Assembly: GCF_043641665.1 (NCBI RefSeq)
Contig: NC_092191.1
Coordinates: 23,574,581 to 23,638,580, forward strand
Source of the DNA: Enoplosus armatus
Lineage: Eukaryota > Chordata > Actinopteri > Centrarchiformes > Enoplosidae
Direction: 5' to 3'
Length of the DNA stretch: 64,000 bases
The translations under genes were made by a program, and so were the position numbers. The notes below the pieces were generated by a model. That model saw only the letters and a list, made by a program, of their open reading frames with translations. It made no database searches and was not told the origin of the DNA. This document shows, piece after piece, positions 37,601 through 47,884 of this stretch; position 1 is the stretch's first letter; each line of letters starts with the position of its first letter.

Positions 37601-39297
37601 CACTCGTCAATGCCACATACAAACACTTTAAACGCCCAGGTATGCCAATTTTAAGAGGCTGAATTTCACTGCAACAATGTTGTTAGTTGATGAGGGTTTA
37701 CTCTTCAAGCTAGCCTGATTATCTTGGAAGGTATGGAGCTGGTTGATAATGGAAGGACAGGGTACTCGCATTGCTTTTTCCATCCTGAAATGGGTTAGAG
37801 ACAGAGAGAGGGATGCAGAGACACAGGAAGACAGACAATAACAGCTTTAATAGTAACAGAACTATGACTAATAATAATAACTGTAGTGATGAGAGTCAGG
37901 CAGGCCCATGGCAGCAGCACCCAGGCATACCAGGACCACGATCCACAGCAACCTGCGAGACGAGAAAGCACAAAGAAACTCTGGGGAAGAAATAAAGTTA
38001 GTAACATGCATTGGAGGGACATGAATGTGTAAAGATGGAGAGGGAGAGGAGGAAAGCTCAGTGCATCATGGGAAGTCCCCCAGCAGTCTAGACCTATAGC
38101 AGCATAACTAGGGGCTGGTCCAGGCAGGCCTGAGCCAGCCCTTAACTATAAGCGTTATCAAAAAGCAAAGTTTTAAGCCTACTCTTAAAAGTAGAGAGTG
38201 TGTCTGCCTCCCGGACCCAAACTGGGAGCCGATTCCACAGGAGAGGAGCTTGATAGCTGAAGGCTCTGGCTCCTGTTCTGCTTTTGGAGACTCTAGGAAC
38301 CACAAGCAACCCTGCATTCTGGGAGCGCAGCGCTCTTGTGGGGTAATAGGGTACTATGAGCTCTTTGAGATATGCATACATGTAACAAAGATCCCTGGCC
38401 AGATGCCAACTGGGGACGTTCATGGTCGGCATCTTAACCCCAAGGCTAGTCTGACTCACCGGTTGTAGGCTGCTAGGGTAAGTCTGCCATTGGCCAACTA
38501 TTTCAGTTAGCGTTCTCCTCCCCTTCCACGATCTGCGTGTTTGCAAAGGCACCGTCGTTGCATCCTGGGCTCAGCGCCGCCCAAGATGAGTGTGATGGTA
38601 TAAAGACATACAAACAAGCCAGAGTGTTTTTTCCCCCTATCCCAGAATGATAATAGGTCAGCCAGACCTTTCTCCAAAGTGTGGAGATGGCTATATGAGA
38701 CTCCCCCAACAGGGCACCACATACATTCTGCTTATTGCAACTGATGTTAAACACTGCCCACTTGGGGAATCAACCAGTCACCCTGAGAACTTTTTAATTA
38801 CTGAGAATTAGGTGCAATTCGACTTGAAAGTCAATGAAAGAGCTTCATGTATTTAGCTAAGGGCAGCTTTCGTTGTCAGTGGCAATCGATTGCTTGAGGC
38901 AACATCATTTTTATTATTTTTATTCTATTTTGTGTCTCAAGCATTTTTCTCCTTATGTAGATGAATGTTGGCTTGTTTATTCGTTACGAAGTGAAAGTAT
39001 TCATGCATTTATCCTTTCAGAACAATAAATATGTTCGTGTGTCGTCCCTCATGAAACCTGATTTAACTAATTATATCATTATCATATGACTTGACAGGCG
39101 TAAAGCGTGAGACTGAGGAAGAAATAAAAGCCGGGGAGGTGGATGTGAGCAGCAGCAACTCTCCGTACACCACCAAGAACATGACCTACTCCAAAGAGGA
39201 TTACGAGGCTCTGGTGGAGTTAACCTCATACAACATCATAAACAACAAGGAGAGCATCCTTGAAGCCTTGCGCAAGGCCCTCGAGAGGAAGACTTAG
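27820..39297 (+). CDS. Cytosolic phospholipase A2, group IV zeta-like (PLA2G4F-like)
   Basis: Calcium-dependent lipase that hydrolyses acyl chains of membrane glycerophospholipids; C2 drives membrane docking (family knowledge). Nineteen exons keep phase to TAG at 39295: 27820-27892, 28184-28320, 28509-28640, 28800-28840, 28946-28988, 29468-29516, 30565-30689, 30955-31059, 31260-31294, 31592-31769, 32465-32601, 33523-33745, 33856-33973, 34407-34544, 34640-34747, 35232-35411, 37184-37356, 37453-37639 and 39098-39297 (793 codons plus stop, first exon not found). C2 is about residues 1-125 and the lipase domain 300-793. The oxyanion motif is SGGGARAM (R320), the nucleophile S348 lies in GVSGS, and the catalytic Asp is D629 in [28 protein letters not shown] and YNIINN match human PLA2G4F closely. 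PLA2G4D/E are the alternatives. The extra C2 set upstream may belong to this transcript. Confidence 0.93.
28011..28095 (+). repeat. Short dispersed repeat (GGTAAATGG...AGCGCTTT family)
   Basis: AATGGTAAATGGTCTTCACTTACGTAGCGCTTTTCAACC followed by GGTTCCCAAAGCGCTTCACAG recurs at 41939-42010 and 60911-61000, and in reverse at 63625-63760. It sits in the intron just upstream of phospholipase exon 2. Confidence 0.8.
29860..30420 (+). repeat. Dispersed repeat split by a MITE (intron of phospholipase)
   Basis: The outer parts (CGACTAAAGAACCAGATATTTCCC at about 30001 and ACTCCAAATGAATGTTAATGATGG to GCAGCCTGAGTGTGGCTG at 30260-30340) read as one fish repeat as I recall it. They are interrupted at about 30068-30240 by a unit starting GGGGGCTTTCACAACAGGGAC and ending in GATCATGTGTGAAAAC. 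Its ends are inverted (GGCTTTCACA versus TGTGTGAAAA), as in a MITE. Boundaries are approximate. Confidence 0.5.
31306..31595 (-). mobile_element. Tc1/mariner-type transposon fragment abutting a phospholipase exon
   Basis: On the minus strand the end of the piece reads [12 protein letters not shown], the hallmark of the C-terminal Tc1/mariner transposase region, in decayed form. The other end (AAGTATGTGGACACCC) is a typical transposon terminus of this family. The fragment runs to, and probably a few bases into, the start of phospholipase exon 31592-31769. The reading frame is too decayed for a protein. Confidence 0.7.
32090..32445 (+). repeat. Dispersed repeat (TTAGCATGCTGACGTTAGCA family)
   Basis: CAGGATGAATTGTAATAACTTTTCATC, GGTTTATGACCAAAATACCTGC, TTCTAATTAGCAAATG and GTTAGCATGCTGACGTTAGC match a repeat common in fish genomes. 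A shorter related copy lies at about 53695-53870 in kcnk18 intron 2. It is located in the intron before the nucleophile exon. Confidence 0.65.
32465..32601 (+). CDS. Phospholipase nucleophile exon
   Basis: 137 nt with a gtccag acceptor and a gtaagc donor. It encodes [16 protein letters not shown], then YVTGVSGST, ending inside the Trp codon (phase 2). The glycine-rich oxyanion motif and the GxSGS nucleophile elbow are both intact, so the enzyme should be active. Confidence 0.95.
32602..33522 (+). other. Phospholipase intron between nucleophile exon and next
   Basis: No exon is seen. The open frame at 32562-32969 is an extension of the exon into the intron, not a gene. No repeat family is recognised in the rest. 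Confidence 0.6.
35412..37183 (+). other. Phospholipase intron before the catalytic-Asp exon
   Basis: A 1.8 kb intron without recognised exons. The minus-strand open frames at 35979-36230 and 36242-36508 look protein-like in composition but match no family I recognise. They may be remnants of an old transposon. Confidence 0.5.
37184..37356 (+). CDS. Phospholipase catalytic-Asp exon
   Basis: 173 nt starting in phase 1 after a gtccag acceptor. It encodes [13 protein letters not shown] and [13 protein letters not shown]. The V-D-S-G form is the one seen in cPLA2-alpha, whereas human PLA2G4F has VDGG. The residues after it (INIGCIP) differ from the usual INSPFP. Confidence 0.93.
37640..39097 (+). 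other. Phospholipase last intron
   Basis: A 1.46 kb intron holding the L2 fragment at about 37835-38377. The sequence at 38378-38760 is unassigned and may be older repeat DNA. No exon is seen. Confidence 0.6.
37835..38377 (-). mobile_element. L2-type LINE fragment (ORF2 end and 3' UTR)
   Basis: On the minus strand it reads [19 protein letters not shown] ... [12 protein letters not shown], the same as the C-terminus of the L2 ORF2 at 46.9-47.16 kb, followed by matching 3' UTR. Both its 5' end and its terminal tail are missing. Confidence 0.9.
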
Positions 39298-40775
39298 GAG
39301 GCCTCTTTTTCTGCAACAAGCTTCTTTGTGTAGCCTTGAAAAGTCACTTTTGTAATGATGCTACGAAAGAAGACATGTAGCCACTGTGTTTGGTATTAAG
39401 CTTGGTATCTCTCTTGTCCGATATTCTAACATTGGGGCCACTTGATATAAATGATATACATAATGGATTCCTCATAATCAAGAGTACTTGACACAGGACT
39501 TTCTTATGTGCTGCGGTTGAGGTTGCAAATGGAACATTATCTGTTGATAGTGCCATAAATAATGTGCCAGTCCTGTTCTTCAAAGTATGGTTCCCTAATC
39601 GAATACCACAGCATGCGATGATCAGTAGGGTTATGGGTTAAAACAGCTATTTCTGATGTATATTTACCGCTTTTCTTGCAGAGTGATTAAACTACGCATG
39701 ATAGCCATCTTAATCATATTCAAATCCTTTTTTTTTCTTTTTTGTGGGGGAGGACCCCTACCTTATTGTGTCCCCTCCACTTTGGATGTTACGCCCTCGG
39801 TATTAAGCCTAGTATGACTCGCTTGTGTAGGACACACAGGATATTTAGCTTAGCAACGCTTTAAACTGCTGCCTCAAGAATAAGCAATAGTGAGTCTTAC
39901 AATCTCTAATTATTTATTATATCTGTCACAATGATAGAATTCATCATCAGGAAGTGAGCAACTAATCAGATTTTACATGCATGCAAACAAACAAAACCCT
40001 AGCCCTTTTATTGTACATTATTTTTTTTATTTTTTTTTGTAGTATTAAACCACCATGGAAACATTAAATGTGTAAATAATCAGCAGCAGCGTGGAAGTGG
40101 AAAACGTTCAACACCCAAACAAGCTCACTGACTGCTGTATCATAGTTTACAACACAACGTAGCAAAAAAAAAAAAAAGACACGAAATGTGTCGAATAAAT
40201 GAAGCAAAGTCTGCGAGTGAGTTCAGGCTATTAACTCGAGTGCACACTCCACTCTCCTGCAACACACTGAACATCCAATGCAACCGCTGTTTGGACTGCC
40301 GGTGCATTGGAAACCACACTTTAAGACAGTAGCTGCAGACCTCCGGTCTGTGCTGTTGCGGCCCGAGACCGGCTTTAATGGTTCACTTTCCACAGAGATG
40401 CCGGGGATTAGCGCTTCGTTTCACGGAGATAAACTACATATACGTTTTATGCTTATACACATATTGTGGGCAGGTGTGTCTTGGCAGCCACCGTGTGCCA
40501 AGCACATTGCTTCAGTCGATTTGATTGGCCCTGCTGTGGATCGCAATTAATAAAAAAAACAATGCTGTTTTCTTCCTCTTGAAGCACACGTGAACTATCT
40601 TCGTCTCATGTATTTGTTATTTTGTTGGTTTGTCGGTGTGGATTGAACAGATGGAAGGCTGCTGGCTTCTTGCGTCAAGTGTGAACTTGAGGGAAGGCTT
40701 GTCTCCACGCTGGATGTGCAGAAATGAATACAACAGCAAACAACATTCCTCAAAATGTCAGACTACTGTCTTCCT
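39298..40775 (+). other. Phospholipase 3' UTR and downstream intergenic DNA
   Basis: It starts directly after the TAG. AATAAA at 40194-40199 is a possible poly(A) signal, but the UTR end is not certain. AT-rich with poly(A)/poly(T) tracts. No gene is seen. Confidence 0.5.
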
Positions 40776-40990
40776 TTAACCTCCTAAGACCTGGCATCCA
40801 CATGCGTGGACATCACATTTTGGGTTATACCATAATACTTAATTCTGCTTATATGGAAATTCAAAATTGTCCCCGTATGCGGAACCACATCATGTCAACA
40901 GATGATGCTTAGTTTTTTATAATTATCAGGTCCCAATAAGCCCAAATAGCGAAGAGAAATTAAGATAGAGCTTGGGTCTTAGGAGGTTAA
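40776..40990. mobile_element. MITE with perfect terminal inverted repeats and TTAA ends
   Basis: The left end is TTAACCTCCTAAGACC and the right end is GGTCTTAGGAGGTTAA, exact reverse complements over 16 bases including TTAA at both ends. The unit is 215 bp with no coding capacity. TTAA flanks suggest a piggyBac-type mobiliser, though the class is inferred from target-site form only. Confidence 0.88.
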
Positions 40991-43037
40991 AGCAGATTTA
41001 GTCATCGGTCAGGCATAGGAGGCACTGAGTATAAAAAACACTGCCAACAAAGTATGAACAAAACTTTTTTTGCAAAGAGCAAATAGATGGTCTGGCACTG
41101 GTCCCAGGCCAAACACAGGCTTTGAGTGGTTAAAGAGAGAGAACATTATCATTGGAAAATATCTGTCTAACTGGAGGCAAGGCACCGCCTCAAGACTTGG
41201 AATTAGATTGTGTTAATGGCTTTTGGGGCGTGATGTAAAGCTTTATATGCTATCAACGCCCTCCGAGTCCAAATGGCATTGATGGGAATCTTATCGTAAT
41301 TCAATTTATCCTCATAAACTTTCTTTGTGAGCTGTGCTTCTGAAAACTTGATCACTCGATGGATTTTTGTACATCTAAATTATGTGAGTGGTATTTAAAA
41401 AAAAAAAAAAAAGAAGTAATTTTTAAATGCAGAAATTAAAAAAAACAAAAAAACAACAAAAATGATGAAGAAGCAGTCATTCTGTACCATCACCTTCTTA
41501 CAGTTCGCATCAAAGTTGCAAAAAATTGACACAAAGACATAACTGTGTTTAAATTAGGACACTGCCTGAATGATCATCGGTAGGCGTCCTCAGTGTAAGC
41601 CAACGCCTTCCACCCCATTGCCTATAAGCACTTATCCTGCAGGCCAATCTCAGCCGACGTGTCCAGGTTACACCCACGAGATTTATAGTTCTATAGTTTA
41701 GCTATAGTTTATCGTGTGATTGTTGATTTTCTCTAAAGTTAAAGCAACGTGCTTCACAGAAAGACCCAAGCAGAAATCTCGGCTTGACAGTGGTGGAAGA
41801 AGAAAGCTCAGGGAGGTCCGACAGTTGTGAAGACGTCTTGCCCGGAAGTTTCGAACGTCTACTTTTCCCGAAACAAAATGCAATAAGCGTTTTAGACGTC
41901 TGAGATGAACGTCTAGTACGAGTCAAAAGTTTAAAAAATGGTAAATGGACTTCACTTATATAGCGCTTTGCAACTTTCACGGTTCCCAAAGCGCTTTACA
42001 GTTCAGTTCAGGTTTCATATACCCCCTGTGCAACAGCGCTAACCACTGCACCACCATGCCGCCCTATAAATAAAGGTTTTCAAAATATCAAATAGTCTGC
42101 ACTAACTAAAGGTTATTTGTTTATCAAAACAGTTCCCATTCCCCAAAGGTATGTCTCCACACAAGATAAGAGGGGTCTCAACCATATCAGTATGGATGGT
42201 TTGTAGCTCAAATCACATTTTCCATGTCCACATTCCAGCACATAATGTCTACGATTACATTGTCATCAACACAGCACGCTGCTCTATTTAAAGGGCAAAC
42301 CCAAACCTCTGTTTGGGCTGAAACTAGATTCATACTAGATGCAGGGAGTAAACAATACTCCTCCTCCTTAGATACTCTACCTACCGTACCTAGGTTTTGA
42401 TTTAGAGTTCAGCATTATCAACAACACTAGACAGATGTATTACATAATCAGGCCACATTGTGCTTTGCATTTTTCCATTTACTTTGTGATACAGAGCAGC
42501 ACATAGCTATGGAGCTTCCTGCAGCCCCATTTGTGAAGTATTTCATGTTGAGTTTTCATTAGAAACCTTTATCTTGGTGTTTTAATGTGGAAAAACCCCA
42601 TGCTGCACTATGAGAACAAGCGCCGTTAGACCGCCAGCACTTGGCTTTCAGTGTGGTCCACGTGTCACACGCGGTAACTGTGGCGTGCCCTTTCAAAATG
42701 CACCTCGAATATAAACACAGCCTGGCCGCGTTTTAGCCGGACTAAGTAAGGTTTCCCTCCAAGTTCATCTCAAAACAAGTCACACTCACGCAAACACGGC
42801 TGAACTTAGTTTGCCTTTAAAAAGCTTTGCCTAGGACATACTGTCCGGGGGCCTCTGACTAGCTGCTTTAGTATGGTGTTGCTGTAAATGTGATGAGTGA
42901 TGAGGCCAGAGCACGGTGACTTTCTGATGCTTGGTGTTTATTTTAACCAGGAACGCCAGCCAAAATGTTTGTTCCACTGATGCTGAGCAGACGTGAGAGC
43001 CGTTCTCGAGTGGTGCATTTCACAGAGAGAAGCCAAC

Positions 43038-43070
<33 letters not shown>

Positions 43071-43382
43071 ACCTCCCATGTGCTGTAGGTTGCCTGTCTT
43101 ACGCCAATTATGGTCATTATTACATTAAGCTGAGAACTGCCCCACCAAAGTCCACTACGGACTTGATCATCAACTTTAAATATCTAAGCAAGCCTTCAGC
43201 TCCATTAGAAATAATGGATAGTAATGGATAATAAATAATAATAAGCACTCAGTGTGAGAACTACACCACCTATGTAACAGTCAGTTAATGACCACATCAG
43301 ACCTCCACGCGGGTATCAAAACCACACATCACAGTACGGTGCAATACAGCCGACTAAACAAATAAGACATAAGGGATCCACC
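40991..43382. other. Intergenic, no gene seen
   Basis: It contains poly(A)-rich tracts near 41398-41460, a GGTAAATGG...AGCGCTTT repeat at 41939-42065, and poly(C) at 43040-43068. The open frames at 41702-41989 and 42965-43231 overlap repeats or low-complexity DNA and are not supported. Confidence 0.6.
41939..42065 (+). repeat. Dispersed repeat (GGTAAATGG...AGCGCTTT family)
   Basis: ATGGTAAATGGACTTCACTTATATAGCGCTTTGCAAC and GGTTCCCAAAGCGCTTTACAG match the copies at 28011 and 60911. The 3' flank (GCGCTAACCACTGCACCACCATGCCGCCC) is typical of this family. Confidence 0.8.
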
Positions 43383-43560
43383 TCCTTTGTCTTTGTCACG
43401 TTGAGCTGCAGGCGGTTCTGCTCGCACCATGTGACAAAGTTGTCCACGGCAGCCCTGCACTCCTCCTCATCACCCTCACTGATACATCCAACTACTGCCG
43501 AGTCATCGGAGACCCTCCGAAGATGGCAGGCCTCTGTGCAGCGGCTGAGGTCCGAAAGAA
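43383..43560 (-). pseudogene. Non-LTR reverse-transcriptase fragment
   Basis: On the minus strand one frame reads VSDDSAVVGCISEGDEEEC, then VDNFVTWCEQNRLQLNVTKTKE. This is the segment carrying the catalytic xxDD motif and the following WCxxNxLxLNxxKTKE block of LINE RTs. The fragment is short, without flanking RT domains. It is a different family from the L2 element next to it. Confidence 0.75.
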
Positions 43561-44099
43561 AGCTGCTGTGCTTATATTATAGAGGTGCAGCATGGAAGCT
43601 GCTGTTGTGTTAAGTTTGGGGTTAAGGTTAAAGTTCTCAAGAATATTTGGTTATATCCTAAATTTATCTCTAAATTATAAATTAGGGATTAGGGCCTTCG
43701 AGGCGGGCCCAGTGTAAAGCCAAGCGAGTGTCCTCAGACCGTCAGAGTGGACCTCCCCTACCGCACACAGATATTCCTGCTGATATCCGGTCGTCGGCAC
43801 AGAGTCGACTATATAGGCCCTATAATATCCGCGTTGGGTGGGGGGTTTATCGGTTATGGCATCTAAGAACCTCTTCAAGGCAATTGATCATTTAGGCTTG
43901 ATTTTGTGGTCTGACATTGTGAGAGGAACGATGCGATGGATGTTTCGTACTGTAAAGTGTGAAACCGGCACTTTGTCAATGAGAGACTGGCGCAAAGCAC
44001 CGGAGAGTGTGATCTAATAGAACAACAACCATCAACTAACAGCCACAGTGACCATAATTGAACCGACAACCAACTTTGATCAATCAAAAGATCAACTGA

Positions 44100-47000
44100 G
44101 GAAGACATGTTGGCCCCGAAGGAGACCAACATGCTAAAAGCTGTCTGTCTCTCTCCAGGCACGTTCCCACTTACCTGAACCAAACCATTGCTGTTTCTTA
44201 CCTGTCCACCGGATGCCCACTGATCATTAATAAAAACTTAATAAAAATTAAGACCACTACTGCTATAGGCCAAAACAATAGGAAAATTAAGTGCGGACTG
44301 TTAAATATCAGATCTCTGTCATCTAAAGCTGTATTAGTAAACGAGCTAATATCAGAGAATCATATTGATCTACTGTGTCTGACAGAAACCTGGCTGTGTC
44401 ATGAAGAGTATGTCAGCCTGAATGAATCCACTCCGCCCAGTCATACTAATACTCACATCCTTCGAGGTACTGGCCGAGGAGGTGGAGTTGCAGCCATCTT
44501 TGACTCAAGCCTGTTGATGAACTCTAGACCTAAACTGGATTATAACTCATTGGAAAGCCTCGTTATGAGTCTCTCACTCCCAACCTGGAAAACACTGAAG
44601 CCAGTCTTATTCGTTATAGTCTATCTCGCTCCAGGTCCATACTCTGAATTCTTATCTGAATTCTCAGAGTTTTTATCAGGTTTAGTCCTTAAAACAGACA
44701 AAGTCATTATCGTAGGGGATTTTAATATTCATGTGGACGTTGATAAGGATAGCCTTGGTACTGCGTTTACCTCTTTATTGGATTCGATCGGCTTCTGTCA
44801 GAGGGTACAGAAACCCACTCACTGTTTTAATCACACCCTCGACCTGGTTCTGACATATGGACTTGAAATTGAACATCTAACTGTCTTTCCACAGAACCCT
44901 TTGTTATCGGACCATTATTTTATAACTTTTGAATTCCTATTACTGGACTACACGCCATTAGGCAAAAAAGTCTACACCAGATATCTATCTGATAGTGCTG
45001 TAGCTAAATTTAAGGAAGTGATTCCATCGGCATTAAATTCAATGCCATGTCTCAATACAACTGAGGACTCATATGCTAACCTTCGTCCCTCTCAAATGGA
45101 CAATGTTGTTGAGAGTGCTGCAGGCTCAATGCGATTGACACTTGACTCTATTGCCCCTCTTAAAAAGAAGATAATAAAACAAAGAAAGTCGGCTCCATGG
45201 TATAACACCCAAACCTGCAAATTAAAGTAAACAGTGCAGAAACTTGAAAGGAAATGGCGCTCCACCAAACTAGAGGAATCACGTTTAATTTGGCAAGATA
45301 GTCTTAGAACTTATAGGAAGGCCCTCTGTAAAGCCAGAGCAGCCTATTACTCATCATTAATAGAAGAGAACAAGAACAACCCCAGGTTTCTCTTCAGCAC
45401 TGTAGCCAGGCTGACAGAGAGTCACAGCTCTATTGAGCCATGTATTCCTATAACCCTCAGCAGTAATGACTTCATGAGCTTCTTTAATGATAAAATTCTA
45501 ACTATTAGAGACAGAATTGATCACCTCCTGTCTTCAGGTGGTACCTTACCTTCAAACACAGGAATCTCAGAAATAGCTGTAAAACCTGATGTATATTTAG
45601 ATTGCTTTTCTCCCATTGACCTTCACCAAATTACTAAAACTATCTCTTCATCTAAGCCATCAACTTGTCTCTTAGACCCCGTCCCAACCTGGCTGCTCAA
45701 AGAGGTTTTACCTTTAGTCAGCACTTCTTTACTAGACATGATCAATCTGTCTTTATTAACAGGCTACGTACCACAGTCCTTTAAAGTTGCTGTAATTAAA
45801 CCTCTTCTTAAAAAGACCACACTTGATCCAGAGGTTTTAGCCAACTATAGACCTATATCTAACCTCCCCTTTCTCTCCAAGATCCTTGAGAAAGCAGTCG
45901 CCAACCAGCTGTGTGACTTTCTACATGACAATAGGTTGCTTGAGGACTTTCAGTCAGGTTTCAGAGCTCATCATAGCACAGAGACAGCACTGGTGAAAGT
46001 TACAAATGACCTTCTCACTGCATCAGACAAAGGACTTGTCTCTATACTTGTTTTGTTAGATCTTAGTGCTGCATTCGACACCATTGACCATCATATCCTA
46101 TTACAGAGACTGGAACATTTAATTGGCATCAAAGGAACCGCACTAAGCTGGTTTAAGTCGTATTTATCAGATCGATCTCAGTTTGTACATGTGAATCCTC
46201 CATGTACGCCAAAGTCAGTCATGGAGTTCCACAAGGTTCTGTGCTTGGACCAATACTATTCACCTTATATATGCTTCCTTTAGGGGATATTATTAGAAAA
46301 CACTCCATACATTTTCATTGCTATGCAGATGATACCCAGCTATATTTATCGATCAAGCCAGAAGAACCTCATCAGTTAGCCAACCTCCAAGCATGCCTTA
46401 AGGACATAAAGACCTGGATGACCTGTAATTATCTGATGTTGAACTCAGACAAGACAGAAGTTATTGTTCTTGGCCCTGAACACCTCAGAAACACAGTATC
46501 TAAGCATATTGTTACCCTAGATGGCATTGCCCTGGCCTCCAGCGCCACCGTGAGGAATCTCGGAGTTGTCTTTGATCAGGACATGTCCTTTAACTCCCAC
46601 GTAAAACAAACTTCACGGACTGCCTTTTTTCACCTCCGTAATATTGCAAAAATCAGGAAGATCCTGTCTCAAACAGATGCAGAAAAATTAGTCCATGCAT
46701 TTGTCACGTCTAGGCTGGATTATTGCAATTCCTTATTATCAGGCTGTCCCAATAAGTCCCTGAGGACTCTCCAGCTGATCCAGAATGCTGCAGCACGTGT
46801 ACTGACAGGAACCAGGAAAAGAGATCATATTTCTCCTGTATTAGCTTCTCTGCACTGGCTCCCTGTAAAATCTAGAATAGAGTTTAAAATCCTTCTCCTC
46901 ACCTACAAAGCTCTTACTGGTCAGGCACCATCATATCTTAAAGAGCTCATAGTACCCTATTACCCCACTAGAGCACTCCGCTCCCAGAATGCAGGGCTGC

Positions 47001-47164
47001 TTGTGGTTCCTAGAGTCTCCAAAAGCAGAACAGGAGCCAGAGCCTTCAGCTATCAAGCTCCTCTCCTGTGGAATCGGCTCCCAGTTTGGGTCCAGGAGGC
47101 AGACACACTCTCTACTTTTAAGAGTAGGCTTAAAACTTTGCTTTTTGATAACGTTTATAGTTAA
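44100..47164 (+). pseudogene. L2 LINE ORF2 (endonuclease-reverse transcriptase), two lesions
   Basis: Frame opens after a stop at 44097-44099. The endonuclease part shows [35 protein letters not shown] and [12 protein letters not shown]. An in-frame TAA follows at 45228-45230. The RT part then shows [44 protein letters not shown] and, after a frameshift at about 46192-46215, [24 protein letters not shown] and a C-terminus ending in [12 protein letters not shown]. The frame after the shift runs from about 46202 to 47164. The catalytic residues of both domains are present, but the two breaks make it non-functional as it stands. Confidence 0.92.
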
Positions 47165-47534
47165 GGGCTGGCTCAGGCCTGCCTGGACCAGCCCCCTAGT
47201 TATGCTGCTATAGGCCTACACTGCCGGGGGACTTCCCATGATGCACTGAGCTTTCCTCCTCTCCCTCTTCATCTTTGCACATTCATCACAGTCCAATGCA
47301 TGTTACTAACTTTATTTCTTCCCCGGAGTTTCTTTGTGCTTTGTCGACTCGTAGGTCGCTGTGGATCGTGGTCCTGGTACGCCTGGGTGCTACTGCCATG
47401 GGCCTGCCTGACTCTCATCACTACAGTTATTATGTTTAGTCGTAGTTCTGTCACTATTAAAGCTCCTATTATTAATCTCAGCTAATATTACAGCTATTTC
47501 TACTGTTAGTGCTGCCATACATCTTTGCCTACCT

Positions 47535-47535
47535 A

Positions 47536-47566
<31 letters not shown>

Positions 47567-47568
47567 GT

Positions 47569-47617
<49 letters not shown>
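47535..47617. repeat. (CTGT)n(CT)n compound microsatellite
   Basis: Tetranucleotide CTGT repeats run into about 20 CT dinucleotides inside the L2 3' UTR. The other copies in this window do not show it, so it probably grew after insertion. Confidence 0.9.
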
Positions 47618-47620
<3 letters not shown>

Positions 47621-47884
47621 AAAACCCAACCGGTCAAAGCAGATGACCCCCCCCACCTAGAGTCTGGTTCTGCTCGAGGTTTCTGCCTCTTAAAAGGAAG
47701 TTTTTCCTTGCCACTGTCGCCAAAGTGCTTGCTCATGGTGGGAACTGTTGGGTCTCTGTAATAACATTATAAAGAGTCGGCCTAGACCTGCTCTATTTTG
47801 TAAAGTGTCATGAGATGACTTTGTTGTGATTTGGCGCTATATAAATAAAATTGAATTGAAATTGAATTGAATTGAATTGAATTG

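Larger units (their letters stand above)
43880..47884 (+). mobile_element. Nearly full-length L2/Maui-like LINE
   Basis: A non-LTR retrotransposon with an AP endonuclease, a reverse transcriptase and a 3' UTR ending in an (ATTGA)n-type tail (about 47845-47884). The 3' UTR carries conserved blocks shared with three truncated copies in this window (23447-24129, 37835-38377 and 57605-57778). Within the 3' UTR an expanded (CTGT)n(CT)n microsatellite lies at 47535-47617. The 5' end is uncertain, and I see no separate ORF1. Only two obvious lesions break ORF2, so the insertion is fairly recent compared with the other repeats. Confidence 0.9.
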
